Source of the DNA: an uncultured Pseudomonadota bacterium
GTDB taxonomy: Bacteria > Pseudomonadota > Gammaproteobacteria > Burkholderiales > SG8-39
Length of the DNA: 64,000 nucleotides
Reading direction: 5' to 3'
NCBI GenBank assembly: GCA_903829815.1
Contig: CAIKRR010000029.1
Coordinates: 1 to 64,000 of the forward strand
Position numbers and translations under genes: made by a program. Within the stretch, counting starts at the first letter, position 1, and the number at the start of each line of letters is the position of its first letter. The notes below the pieces were generated by a model. That model was given only the letters and a program-made list of their open reading frames with translations. It did no database searches and was not told the DNA's origin. Below are positions 33,251 to 41,342 of this stretch, piece by piece.

Positions 33251-34411
33251 ATGCTGAACCGAGCACTGACTGCAGCAACACTCGTCGCGAGCCTTGCGCT
33301 CGCTTGCGCCGCACCGCTTGCCACGGCGCAGAGTCAGACCCCCATCCGCATCGGCATCATCACCGACCGCGTCGGTCCGGCCAAACCCTACGCCGAACCG
33401 GTGACCCTCGGGGCGGTGTTCGCTGCACGTGAAATCAACGCCAAGGGTGGCGTACTTGGGCGACCGATCGAACTGCAGATCGAGGACGACCAGGGTAGAC
33501 CTGATATCTCGGCCACCATGGCCCGCAAGCTGGTCGATGCCGGCGCCGTGATGATCGTCTCGCTCTCGCTCTCGACGGCCACCCAGCAGGCGCAGACGGT
33601 TTCGCTCGAAACGAAGACGCCCCACTTCACGCCGTCGAATTCTGGCGACACGCTCACTACCCAGATCGCGAACCCCTGGTTCTGGCAGAGCGGTCCGCTC
33701 GGGTCGGCCCAGGTTGCGACGCTGCTCTCCTATGCCCGTGCGCGCAACCTCAAACGGGTGGCCCTGATCACCGAGACCTCGGCGCTGGGGCAGATGACCG
33801 CCCGCTCCTTCCGCGAGGCGCTGCAGCGCAACCAGATCGAAATCGTTGCCGAAGAAGTCGTCCCGGGCGGTGCAACCACGGCCGAACCGCAGATGCAGAA
33901 GATTCGCGCCGCCAACCCCGAAGCACTCTTCATGGCCGGGGTAGTCACACCGGAAAACGTACTGATGCTGCGCGCCTATCGGCAACTCGGGCTCAAGATG
34001 CCGATTCTTGCCAGCTACAACATGTCGGTGCCCGTCTATTCCAGCGTGGCCAAGGGCCTGCTCGATGGCATTGCCTTTGTCGATGCCTTCGACCCGGCTC
34101 GCCCCGAAGCGAAGCGGTTCAGCGAGGCTTTTCGCAAGGACTCGGGCACTGAACCCTACAACCTGCATGGCTATGGCTATGATGGCATCTACCTGGTCGC
34201 AGACGCCATCCGCCGCGCCGGTTCGACCGACAAGGACAAGATTCGCGAGGCCATGCAGGCAACACGCGGCTTCGTCGGCGTGATGGGCGCGCAGGGCTCT
34301 ACTTACGGCTTTGCCGATGGCAGACGCACCGGGTTCGACACCAATGGCATGGTGGTGCGGGTCTACGAGCAGGACCAACAAGGACGGGTCGTCCACACCG
34401 GCAGCCGCTGA
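33251..34411 (+). CDS. branched-chain amino-acid type ABC transporter, periplasmic binding protein
   Basis: A 386-residue type-1 receptor (Peripla_BP_6/LivK family). The signal peptide has a hydrophobic region at about 5-24 with a likely cut after Ala-Thr-Ala near 26. The mature protein begins with Pro-Ile-Arg-Ile-Gly-Ile-Ile-Thr-Asp and shows Ala-Arg-Glu-Ile-Asn-Ala-Lys-Gly-Gly-Val-Leu-Gly-Arg-Pro, a hallmark of the family. ATG 33251 follows a clear GAGGAGA ribosome site. Its position in a catabolic region next to an FAH-family gene suggests an aromatic or organic-acid ligand rather than leucine. First gene of a five-gene transporter set. Confidence 0.92.
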   Translation: MLNRALTAATLVASLALACAAPLATAQSQTPIRIGIITDRVGPAKPYAEPVTLGAVFAAREINAKGGVLGRPIELQIEDDQGRPDISATMARKLVDAGAVMIVSLSLSTATQQAQTVSLETKTPHFTPSNSGDTLTTQIANPWFWQSGPLGSAQVATLLSYARARNLKRVALITETSALGQMTARSFREALQRNQIEIVAEEVVPGGATTAEPQMQKIRAANPEALFMAGVVTPENVLMLRAYRQLGLKMPILASYNMSVPVYSSVAKGLLDGIAFVDAFDPARPEAKRFSEAFRKDSGTEPYNLHGYGYDGIYLVADAIRRAGSTDKDKIREAMQATRGFVGVMGAQGSTYGFADGRRTGFDTNGMVVRVYEQDQQGRVVHTGSR

Positions 34412-34460
34412 GCCCCCGGCAGTCGATGGCACGCTCTCGTACCCGGCAAGGTCAGGCACT

Positions 34461-35345
34461 GTGCAGGACCTGATCGAGCTGCTCATCAGTGCGACCGCGG
34501 GCGGCTGCATCTACGCGCTTTTTGCGCTGTCGTATCTGGTCGTGCTGCGCCCCACCGGCGTGATCAACTTCGCGGTTGGCGACTGGGGTACGGTGGCAGC
34601 CTTCGGGGGCTTTCTTGCCTTGTCCGAAGCCGCGCTGCCTTGGCCCATCGGCATGGCATTCGTGATCATCGCCGCCTTCGGTCTGGGTTGGCTCACCGAG
34701 CGGATCGCTGTACGCCCCCTCGTCGAACGCGGCGCGCCGGTGCTGGCCCCGATCCTCGCACTGCTTGGGATGTTGGTCATCTTTCGCGAGGCCGTCTCGG
34801 TCGCTTTCGGGCCCGACCCACGCCCGATCCCGCAACCCTTCGGCTATGGGCGGATCGAGTTCGGTCTGCTCGCCGCCTCGTACCAGAGCATTTTCATCAT
34901 CGGGATCACGGCCAGCGTCTTTGTCGGCGCGTGGTACTTCTTCGAGCGGACGCTGGCAGGCCGCAGTTTCGAAGCGGTTGCACTCGATCGCCGGGCAGCG
35001 GCGCTGATGGGCATCAACCTGCGCCGGGTAACGTCGTTCGCTTTCGGCGCCGGGGCCTCGATCGCGGCATTGGCCGCGCTTTTGCTCACGCCCAACACAT
35101 CGGCCCACTACCTGATGGGTATCCCGCTGGCGATCCAGGGCTTCACGGCACTGGTGATCGGCGGTGTCGGACGCACCGAGGGCGCACTCGTGGGCGGGAT
35201 CATCCTCGCCCTGGCCGAGCAACTTACCATGCGCTATGTGCCGATTGCCCCAGGCCTGGTCCAGGGCGTACCGCTGCTGCTGCTCATCATCTTCCTGCTG
35301 GTCCGGCCCACCGGACTGCTGGCTGCGCGTGGAGCCAGCGCATGA
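34461..35345 (+). CDS. branched-chain amino-acid type ABC transporter permease, LivH family
   Basis: A 294-residue membrane protein with about eight helices. Family features are Gly-Gly-Cys-Ile-Tyr-Ala-Leu-Phe-Ala-Leu-Ser at about 15-25, Ile-Asn-Phe-Ala-Val-Gly-Asp near 38-44, Asp-Arg-Arg-Ala-Ala-Ala-Leu-Met-Gly-Ile-Asn in the cytoplasmic coupling loop, and Gly-Gly-Val-Gly-Arg-Thr-Glu-Gly-Ala near the end. The start is GTG at 34461, with a weak purine-rich site upstream; longer frames overlap the binding-protein gene in another frame and look wrong. Its stop overlaps the start of the second permease. Confidence 0.9.
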   Translation: MQDLIELLISATAGGCIYALFALSYLVVLRPTGVINFAVGDWGTVAAFGGFLALSEAALPWPIGMAFVIIAAFGLGWLTERIAVRPLVERGAPVLAPILALLGMLVIFREAVSVAFGPDPRPIPQPFGYGRIEFGLLAASYQSIFIIGITASVFVGAWYFFERTLAGRSFEAVALDRRAAALMGINLRRVTSFAFGAGASIAALAALLLTPNTSAHYLMGIPLAIQGFTALVIGGVGRTEGALVGGIILALAEQLTMRYVPIAPGLVQGVPLLLLIIFLLVRPTGLLAARGASA

Positions 35346-36268
35346 AGTCTTTGCTCCAGGCCGCGCTCGTCATCGCGATCCTGTCGGCTATCGGCTTTCT
35401 GCTCGGGCCTTACCACACCGACATCTATCGCAAGCTGCTGCTGTGGATCGCACTCGCCCTCAGCTACAACTTTCTCTTCGGCGTCGCAGGGCAGGTGGCG
35501 TTTTCACACTTCACCTTCTATGGCGTCGGCGCCTATGCCATCGTCATCCTGGTCACCCAGGCTGGCTTGCCTCTGCCGCTGGCCGCCACGGCTGGCATCG
35601 TGCTTTGCGTGCTGCTTGCCCTCGCCGTTGCGATTCCGGCAACCCGCCTCGATGGCTTCTACCTCGCGCTCGCCACACTGGCGCTGGCGCAACTGTTCAT
35701 CGTTTTTCTGAATGAAGGCGGCGAACTGACAGGCGGCTCGGGCGGGCTGACAAGCTATCGCCTGCCGGATGTCGGCGGCATCACCCTGAGCGGTCCGCGC
35801 TATACGGTCGTGATCGTGCTGCTGGTCACCTTCACCTGGATACTGCTCGCGCGCATCGACCAGTCGTGGTTTGGTCGTGCCTGCCGTGCCGTGCGTGACA
35901 ACCCCCAGGCCGCCGCCGCAATGGGCATCGACGTGGCACGCACCCGGGTCATTGCCTACGCGCTCACCAGCGCCCTGGCAGGTCTGGCCGGCATGGTCTA
36001 TGCCTTTGTCGACAATACCGTCAGCCCGCCCATCTTCGGCCTCGAAAACGCCTTCTTGCTTCTGTTCATGGTGATCATCGGCGGCAGCGGCAGCCAGATC
36101 GGCTCGGTGATCGGCGCCACCGTGCTCTATCTGCTGCCCTTTGTCCTGTCACCGCTGATCGGACATCACCATGCGCTGGTATTCGGCGTCGTGATGCTCC
36201 TGGTGATACTCGCGCAACCACGCGGGCTCACCGGCTTGTGGGCAGCGCGACCGTGGCGCTCGCGATGA
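35342..36268 (+). CDS. branched-chain amino-acid type ABC transporter permease, LivM family
   Basis: A 308-residue inner-membrane permease with about eight to nine helices. Conserved segments include Ala-Leu-Ser-Tyr-Asn-Phe-Leu-Phe-Gly-Val-Ala-Gly-Gln-Val-Ala-Phe-Ser, and the coupling loop Arg-Ala-Val-Arg-Asp-Asn-Pro-Gln-Ala-Ala-Ala-Ala-Met-Gly-Ile-Asp near two thirds. Gly-Gly-Ser-Gly-Ser-Gln-Ile-Gly precedes the last helices. It pairs with the LivH-type permease. ATG 35342 overlaps the previous stop by four bases, and its own stop overlaps the ATPase start in the same way. Confidence 0.91.
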   Translation: MKSLLQAALVIAILSAIGFLLGPYHTDIYRKLLLWIALALSYNFLFGVAGQVAFSHFTFYGVGAYAIVILVTQAGLPLPLAATAGIVLCVLLALAVAIPATRLDGFYLALATLALAQLFIVFLNEGGELTGGSGGLTSYRLPDVGGITLSGPRYTVVIVLLVTFTWILLARIDQSWFGRACRAVRDNPQAAAAMGIDVARTRVIAYALTSALAGLAGMVYAFVDNTVSPPIFGLENAFLLLFMVIIGGSGSQIGSVIGATVLYLLPFVLSPLIGHHHALVFGVVMLLVILAQPRGLTGLWAARPWRSR

Positions 36269-37089
36269 ACAACCCACCCGGTACCGGCAGCGCCGGTGGC
36301 CCGCTGCTCGCGGTGCATGAACTCACGCGCCGCTTCGGTGGCCTGACCGCCGTTGCCGGTCTCGATTTCGATCTGCATGCAGGCGAAGTCCTCGGGCTTA
36401 TCGGACCGAACGGCGCCGGCAAGAGCACCACGTTCAACATGATTGCGGGAACCCTGGCACCCAGTGCAGGACAGATCCTGCTCCAAGGCAATAGCGTCGG
36501 TGGCCTGCCAGCCCACGCCATGGCCGCCCGCGGGGTGCTGCGCACCTTTCAGCACAATTGCCTCTTTGCCGGCATGTCCTTGCGCGACAACGTGATGACC
36601 GGCATGCATGTCGGTCTTGCCTCAAATCTCCTCGGGGTCATCGGTGGCATCGCGCGGGTGCGAACCGCCGAAACCGCTGCTCGCGCACGGGCCGACGAAC
36701 TGCTCGCCTTTGTCGGTCTGGCCGATGCCCGCGAACAGGATGTGGCAACCCTCTCCTTCGGTCAGGGACGGCTGCTCGAGACGGCACGAGCATTGGCCGG
36801 CGACCCCAAACTCATCCTCTTTGACGAACCCGCCGCGGGGCTTGCGCCGGCCGAGTGCGAACGACTCACCGACATCATCGAGCAGATCGCCGCGCGCGAC
36901 ATCGGTGTGCTCCTCATCGAACACGACATGCGCTTCCTGCTTGGCATCGCCGACCGGGTCGTGGTGCTCGATCATGGCGAACGCATCGCGATCGGCTTGC
37001 CCGAGGCGATCCAGCGCGACCCGGCGGTGATCAAAGCCTACCTGGGTAGTACCCGAGGTGTACCTGCCGCAGGAGGAACCCATGCTTGA
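36265..37089 (+). CDS. branched-chain amino-acid type ABC transporter ATPase, LivG family
   Basis: A 274-residue ATPase with Walker A Gly-Pro-Asn-Gly-Ala-Gly-Lys-Ser, an ABC signature that reads Leu-Ser-Phe-Gly-Gln rather than the usual Leu-Ser-Gly-Gly-Gln, Walker B Leu-Ile-Leu-Phe-Asp-Glu-Pro, and a switch His in Ile-Glu-His-Asp-Met. Leu-Ser-Phe-Gly-Gln is common in LivG proteins. ATG 36265 overlaps the LivM stop; an in-frame GTG at 36238 would add nine residues inside livM and is less likely. It ends eight bases inside the LivF start. Confidence 0.93.
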   Translation: MNNPPGTGSAGGPLLAVHELTRRFGGLTAVAGLDFDLHAGEVLGLIGPNGAGKSTTFNMIAGTLAPSAGQILLQGNSVGGLPAHAMAARGVLRTFQHNCLFAGMSLRDNVMTGMHVGLASNLLGVIGGIARVRTAETAARARADELLAFVGLADAREQDVATLSFGQGRLLETARALAGDPKLILFDEPAAGLAPAECERLTDIIEQIAARDIGVLLIEHDMRFLLGIADRVVVLDHGERIAIGLPEAIQRDPAVIKAYLGSTRGVPAAGGTHA

Positions 37090-37813
37090 GGTGCGCCAGG
37101 TGCGTGGCGGGCATGATCGCGCCGATGTCCTGCATGCGGTGAGTCTGGACATCGCACCGGGCGAGACGCTGGCCTTGCTCGGCCCCAATGGAGCCGGCAA
37201 GTCCACGCTGATGGCGGCCCTGAGCGGGACGCTCGCTCGTCGATCGGGGACGATCCGTCTTGACGGCGAGGACATCTCGTCCTTGCCCAGCCATCTGATC
37301 GTGTCACGCGGTCTGGCACTGGTCCCTGAAGGCCGTCACATGTTTTCCCCGTTCACCGTCGCCGACAATCTGCGCCTCGGTGCGATACGCCTGCCTCAAC
37401 CGACTCGCGCACGCCTTGCCGAGCGCCACGAGTTCGTGTTCGGTCTGTTTCCCCGGCTTGCCGAGAGACGCAGCCAACTGGCTGGAACGCTCTCCGGGGG
37501 CGAGCAGCAGATGGTCGCGATTGCGCGTGCCCTGATGTCCTCACCACGCATGCTGTTGCTCGACGAGCCCTTCCTCGGTCTGGCGCCGCGCGTGGTGGAG
37601 GAAATACACCAGGCCCTGGACGCATTGCGCAGCACCGGCCTCGCCATGCTGCTGGTCGAACAAAAACTCGACATTGCACTGACCTTTGCGCGCCGCGCCT
37701 GCGTGATGGTCAAGGGCCGCATCGTGCTCGAGGCAAGCAGCGCCGAGCTGGCCGCTCGCGACGACCTGGGTGAGCTCTACTTCAAACTCGCCCGCGCGGC
37801 CACCCGGGGCTGA
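37082..37813 (+). CDS. branched-chain amino-acid type ABC transporter ATPase, LivF family
   Basis: A 243-residue second ATPase with Walker A Gly-Pro-Asn-Gly-Ala-Gly-Lys-Ser, the LivF-typical Gly-Leu-Ala-Leu-Val-Pro-Glu-Gly-Arg before the helical domain, signature Leu-Ser-Gly-Gly-Glu-Gln-Gln, Walker B Met-Leu-Leu-Leu-Asp-Glu-Pro and Val-Glu-Gln in the switch region. ATG 37082 is preceded by GCAGGAGGA, a strong ribosome site within the end of the LivG gene. It completes the transporter and is convergent with the downstream dehydrogenase gene after only 15 bases. Confidence 0.93.
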   Translation: MLEVRQVRGGHDRADVLHAVSLDIAPGETLALLGPNGAGKSTLMAALSGTLARRSGTIRLDGEDISSLPSHLIVSRGLALVPEGRHMFSPFTVADNLRLGAIRLPQPTRARLAERHEFVFGLFPRLAERRSQLAGTLSGGEQQMVAIARALMSSPRMLLLDEPFLGLAPRVVEEIHQALDALRSTGLAMLLVEQKLDIALTFARRACVMVKGRIVLEASSAELAARDDLGELYFKLARAATRG

Positions 37814-37828
37814 AGCGGCGCACGCGCG

Positions 37829-38845
37829 CTAGTGCCAACCGACGAGCACCAGCTTGCCGATGGTGGTGCCCGACTCGAGCCGTGCATGGGCCTCACGCAG
37901 ATTGGCAGCGTTGATCGGACCGAGCACTTCGCGCAAAGTTGTGCGCATGCGCCCCGCGTCGATCTCGGCAGCCACCCGGGCAAGCAACCGATGCTGCTCG
38001 ATCATGTCCGGTGTCTGGAATCGGGCGCGGGTGAACATCAGTTCCCAGCAGTGCGTCGCGCTCTTGGCGCGAACACCGTCCTGGGCAAGCGCCCCGCGAT
38101 TGCCCACGATACTGCAGATCGTTCCCTGGGGCCGGATCAGGTCGGCCATGGCCTCCCAATGGCGATCGATGTCGTTCCAGCAGCCAATGTAATCCACGAA
38201 GGGCAGGCCCAGGGCCTCGAGCTGGGGCCGCATCGGCTCTCGATGGTCGATCACATGATCAGCACCCAGCTCGCGACACCAGGCAGCGGTTTCAGGGCGC
38301 GATGCGGTCGCAATGACGCGCAATCCGGCCATCTTCGCAATCTGGATGCCAATCGACCCGACCCCGCCAGCGCCGCCGATCTGCAGAATGGACTGTCCGC
38401 GATGCGCGCCCGCCGGGTCGATCTTCATGCGATCGAAAAACGCCTCCCAGGCGGTGATGGCCGTGAGCGGCACCGCCGCCGCCTGCGCGAAATCGAGGCT
38501 CTGGGGCTTGAGCGCAACGATGCGCTCGTCGACCAGATGCAATTCGCTGTTGGAGCCCTGGCGGGTGATGTCCCCGGCGTAGTACACCGCATCGCCCGGG
38601 CGAAACAGGCTGACCCCCTCGCCCACCGCCTCCACCACGCCGGCAGCATCCCAGCCAAGCACCTTCGGGGCCAGCTCCACCTTGTGACTGGGGCTGCGTA
38701 CCTTGGTGTCGACGGGATTGACCGAGACCGCCTGCACACGCACCAGCAGATCGCGGCCTCGCGGTACCGGATCGGGCAGGATCATATCCTGCAGGGATTG
38801 CGGGTCGCTGATCGGCAGATAACGGGTCAGGGCAACGGCTTTCAT
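37829..38845 (-). CDS. MDR-type zinc-binding alcohol dehydrogenase family / quinone oxidoreductase
   Basis: A 338-residue NAD(P)H-dependent oxidoreductase. The N-terminal GroES-like domain has Val-Asn-Pro-Val-Asp-Thr-Lys-Val and Gly-Trp-Asp-Ala-Ala-Gly-Val-Val. The Rossmann domain shows Gly-Gly-Ala-Gly-Gly-Val-Gly-Ser-Ile-Gly-Ile-Gln-Ile-Ala-Lys. The cysteines and histidine that bind catalytic zinc in true alcohol dehydrogenases are not seen, so this belongs with the zinc-independent quinone or enone reductases despite the family name. ATG 38845 begins at the usual Met-Lys-Ala-Val. It is divergent from the Ldh-family gene by 104 bases, which should hold both promoters. Confidence 0.87.
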   Translation of the reverse strand: MKAVALTRYLPISDPQSLQDMILPDPVPRGRDLLVRVQAVSVNPVDTKVRSPSHKVELAPKVLGWDAAGVVEAVGEGVSLFRPGDAVYYAGDITRQGSNSELHLVDERIVALKPQSLDFAQAAAVPLTAITAWEAFFDRMKIDPAGAHRGQSILQIGGAGGVGSIGIQIAKMAGLRVIATASRPETAAWCRELGADHVIDHREPMRPQLEALGLPFVDYIGCWNDIDRHWEAMADLIRPQGTICSIVGNRGALAQDGVRAKSATHCWELMFTRARFQTPDMIEQHRLLARVAAEIDAGRMRTTLREVLGPINAANLREAHARLESGTTIGKLVLVGWH

Positions 38846-38949
38846 CAGGCTGGCTCCTTGGTGACCGGCGCATTATGCTGCACCCTGAACACGCGTCAAC
38901 ACGATCTCATCCTCAGCCATACCCGATCGATCAGGAATCCGCGAGCACC

Positions 38950-40065
38950 ATGAGCCCATCTCCCACCCTCCCCGCCGATGCCACCGGTGCGGCGACCGAG
39001 TTGCCCAGACCGGCAGCCGCAAGCGCCACCCTCGTGCCGTACCGCGATATCGAAGACTTCGGCCAGGCACTGCTGATGGCGCGCGGCATGCGCCCAGCCG
39101 ATGCCGCCTGCGTCGCCAGGACACTGGTCTGGGCCGACCTGCACGGGGTACCCAGTCATGGCAGCGCGCTCTTTCCGGTCTATCTGAAGTGGATAGCCGC
39201 AGGCGACATGGATCCGACCGCAGCACCGAGCCTCAGTGCCCGCGAGGGCTCGCGTTTCACGCTCGATGGCAATCACTGCGTCGGTGCGGTCGCCATGACC
39301 CAGGCAGCCCACAGCGCGATCGAGATCGCCCGGCAGACGGGCCTCTGCGTCGCGACGATCCGCGACACGACCCACACTGGCGCCATCGGACGCTACGGCT
39401 CGATGATTGCCGAGCGTGGTTGTGCGGCGCTCGCGCTTGTCGCAGGCCCGCCACTCATGGCCTATCACGGCGCGCGCGTGCCCAGTGCTTCAACCAGTCC
39501 AGTGATGTTTGCTCTGCCCGGGCCGGACAACGAGCCCGTCGTGTTCGATATGGCCACCAGCCTGGTCTCGTTCAGGCGTCTGCAGCAGGCACGGGCCAGC
39601 GGTGAAGCGCTCCCGGATGGGGCCGCCATCGACCTCGATGGCGTCGTCACGAGCGATGCGAGTCGCGCCCGCATACCGCTACCGATTGCCGGGCCCAAGG
39701 GATCGGGGCTTTCGATCATGATCGAAATGCTGGTGAGCCTTGTGGCGGGCAACCCCCTTGTGACCGACCACCTGCGCCCCGACGGTGCACGGCGCCACAG
39801 CCAGAACGCACTGCTGCTCGTTCTTGATGTCGCAGCCTTCCGGCCACTACAGGACTTCAGAGACGATATGGCTGGGCTCATCGAGACCATCAAGGGCTTG
39901 CCGATGGCCGCAGGCTTCACCGAGATTCGCATGCCCGGTGAGCGCGGCCAGCACCTGGCCGCCCAACGGGCGACGAGCGGCATTCCGATCCCACCCGCCG
40001 TGCACGCCGAGATGCGCTTGGCGGCCACCGAACTTGGCGTGCCTTTGCCTGCCAGTCTGGCCTGA
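38950..40065 (+). CDS. Ldh-family NAD(P)-dependent oxidoreductase (malate/ureidoglycolate/sulfolactate type)
   Basis: A 371-residue member of the Ldh_2 family, unrelated to the classical lactate dehydrogenase fold; members oxidise 2-hydroxyacids such as malate, sulfolactate or ureidoglycolate. Landmarks: Ala-Asp-Leu-His-Gly-Val-Pro-Ser-His-Gly near 58-67, Ile-Arg-Asp-Thr-Thr-His-Thr-Gly-Ala-Ile-Gly with the catalytic-site His, Asp-Met-Ala-Thr-Ser after the nucleotide region, and Gly-Pro-Lys-Gly-Ser-Gly-Leu-Ser. The N-terminus has a 30-residue Ala/Pro/Thr-rich extension before the first helix. ATG 38950 is the best start; a longer frame from 38875 would cover the divergent promoter region. Substrate not assignable. 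Confidence 0.88.
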   Translation: MSPSPTLPADATGAATELPRPAAASATLVPYRDIEDFGQALLMARGMRPADAACVARTLVWADLHGVPSHGSALFPVYLKWIAAGDMDPTAAPSLSAREGSRFTLDGNHCVGAVAMTQAAHSAIEIARQTGLCVATIRDTTHTGAIGRYGSMIAERGCAALALVAGPPLMAYHGARVPSASTSPVMFALPGPDNEPVVFDMATSLVSFRRLQQARASGEALPDGAAIDLDGVVTSDASRARIPLPIAGPKGSGLSIMIEMLVSLVAGNPLVTDHLRPDGARRHSQNALLLVLDVAAFRPLQDFRDDMAGLIETIKGLPMAAGFTEIRMPGERGQHLAAQRATSGIPIPPAVHAEMRLAATELGVPLPASLA

Positions 40066-40076
40066 ACAGGCGATGC

Positions 40077-40108
40077 CGGGGTTGCACGCCTGCAGCGGCG
40101 CAACCCCG
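40077..40108. terminator. hairpin between convergent genes, likely bidirectional terminator
   Basis: CGGGGTTGC at 40077-40085 pairs perfectly with GCAACCCCG at 40100-40108, a nine-base stem with a 14-base loop. It sits in the 50-base gap between the convergent Ldh-family and amidohydrolase genes, where a shared terminator is expected. There is no U-run on either side, so it is either an imperfect intrinsic terminator or an mRNA 3'-end stabiliser. Confidence 0.5.
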
Positions 40109-40115
40109 TACCCCC

Positions 40116-41135
40116 TCAGACCGATTTCATGCGCATCAGACGCAGCGCATTGCCCAGATAGATCTTCTCGCGGTCCTCATCAGACAAGCCCAGCGACTCC
40201 ACGGAGCGAATACCCTCGCGAATGAACATCGGGCCGCCCTCGGGATCGAAGGGGCAATCGGAGGCAAACACCACGTGGTCGGCACCGAAGAAGTCAAGCC
40301 CGCAGCGCAGTGCCGAGGCCGAGCCGCCCAGCACCGTGTCGCCATAAAACATCTTGAAGTACTCGATCGGCGGCTTCGAGAGGCGCTTGAGCACCTCGGC
40401 GTCTGATCCGTCGGCACTGCGACTGCCCAGTTGCGCCCACAGGGTCTCGGCACGCCCGGAAAAGTACGGCAGCATGCCGCCGCAGTGGTGGGTGATGAGA
40501 CGCAAGTCGGGCAAACGCTCGAGCATGCCCGAGAAGACCATGCGGGCCATCGCCACCGATGTGTCGAACGGCCACCCCAGAACCTGCCATATCTCGTACT
40601 GCGAGCGCTCTTCGGTGGTGTAATCAGCGCGCGCGCCCGGACGGAAGGGGTGCATCCAGACTGGAAAGTCGTACTTGCGCGTGATGCGCTCGAAGATCGG
40701 GAAGAACTCCGGGTCATCCAGTGGCCGACCATTGACCTGATTGACAGTCTGGATGCCACGGGCGCCCAGATCACCCACCGCGCGATCCATCTCCTCGATC
40801 GCAGCCTTGGGGTTGTTCCAGGGCAGTGCTGCGACGAAGGCCGGAAAATGCTCCGGCCAGCGCTTGCAGATCTCGGCCATCTCGTCATTGGCAACGCGGG
40901 CGAACTCAGGCGACTGATCGGGGCCACCCAGCATCTCGGGCGATGGCTGGCCCAGCGTGAGAACCTGCACCACGTCAGGGAAGCTCTTGCGCAGCATCTC
41001 CACCCGCGCCTCCATATCCCAGAGCACGCGGATGCTGGTCATGCGCTTGATGATCCCCGCATCCTTGGAATGCGCCCGCGCCAGATCCAGATAACGGGGT
41101 GGCATGACGTGGTTGTAGATGTCGATCTTCTTCAT
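40116..41135 (-). CDS. amidohydrolase-2 family protein (ACMSD-like)
   Basis: A 339-residue TIM-barrel protein of the amidohydrolase superfamily, related to aminocarboxymuconate-semialdehyde decarboxylase. The N-terminal metal motif, usually Asp-x-His-x-His, reads Asp5-Ile-Tyr7-Asn-His9, so one metal-ligand His is replaced by Tyr. Later ligands look intact: Trp-Met-His-Pro-Phe-Arg, Thr-His-His-Cys-Gly-Gly-Met, and the catalytic Asp in Ala-Ser-Asp-Cys-Pro-Phe-Asp. Decarboxylation or hydrolysis of an aromatic breakdown product is the family-based guess. The gene is divergent from the orphan CoxL-type subunit gene by 207 bases. Confidence 0.85.
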   Translation of the reverse strand: MKKIDIYNHVMPPRYLDLARAHSKDAGIIKRMTSIRVLWDMEARVEMLRKSFPDVVQVLTLGQPSPEMLGGPDQSPEFARVANDEMAEICKRWPEHFPAFVAALPWNNPKAAIEEMDRAVGDLGARGIQTVNQVNGRPLDDPEFFPIFERITRKYDFPVWMHPFRPGARADYTTEERSQYEIWQVLGWPFDTSVAMARMVFSGMLERLPDLRLITHHCGGMLPYFSGRAETLWAQLGSRSADGSDAEVLKRLSKPPIEYFKMFYGDTVLGGSASALRCGLDFFGADHVVFASDCPFDPEGGPMFIREGIRSVESLGLSDEDREKIYLGNALRLMRMKSV

Positions 41136-41258
41136 GGTGCCTCCAGATGAGCCAGGTGCTGGATAAACGACGGACGAGACGCTGCGCTCGCCGGCTTGCC
41201 GCTGGCAGCACGCAGCCCCCGGCCGCGCAATGCCATGATGTTACCTGCCGCAGCGCGA

Positions 41259-41293
41259 CTTGACGACACGACGCCGCTTGACGAAACGACGCC
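41259..41293. repeat. tandem 18-base direct repeat in a divergent promoter region
   Basis: CTTGACGACACGACGCC at 41259-41275 is repeated as CTTGACGAAACGACGCC at 41277-41293, with one mismatch and one base between copies (18-base period). Each copy carries TTGACG, a good -35 hexamer, and the repeat lies 50-84 bases before the CoxL-type start codon. It may be a duplicated operator or a duplicated -35 element. No clear -10 box at the right distance was found. Confidence 0.55.
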
Positions 41294-41342
41294 ACTGATC
41301 AACGATCGGGCATCGCAAAGGGCCGCACCCTGAGGAGAGAGC

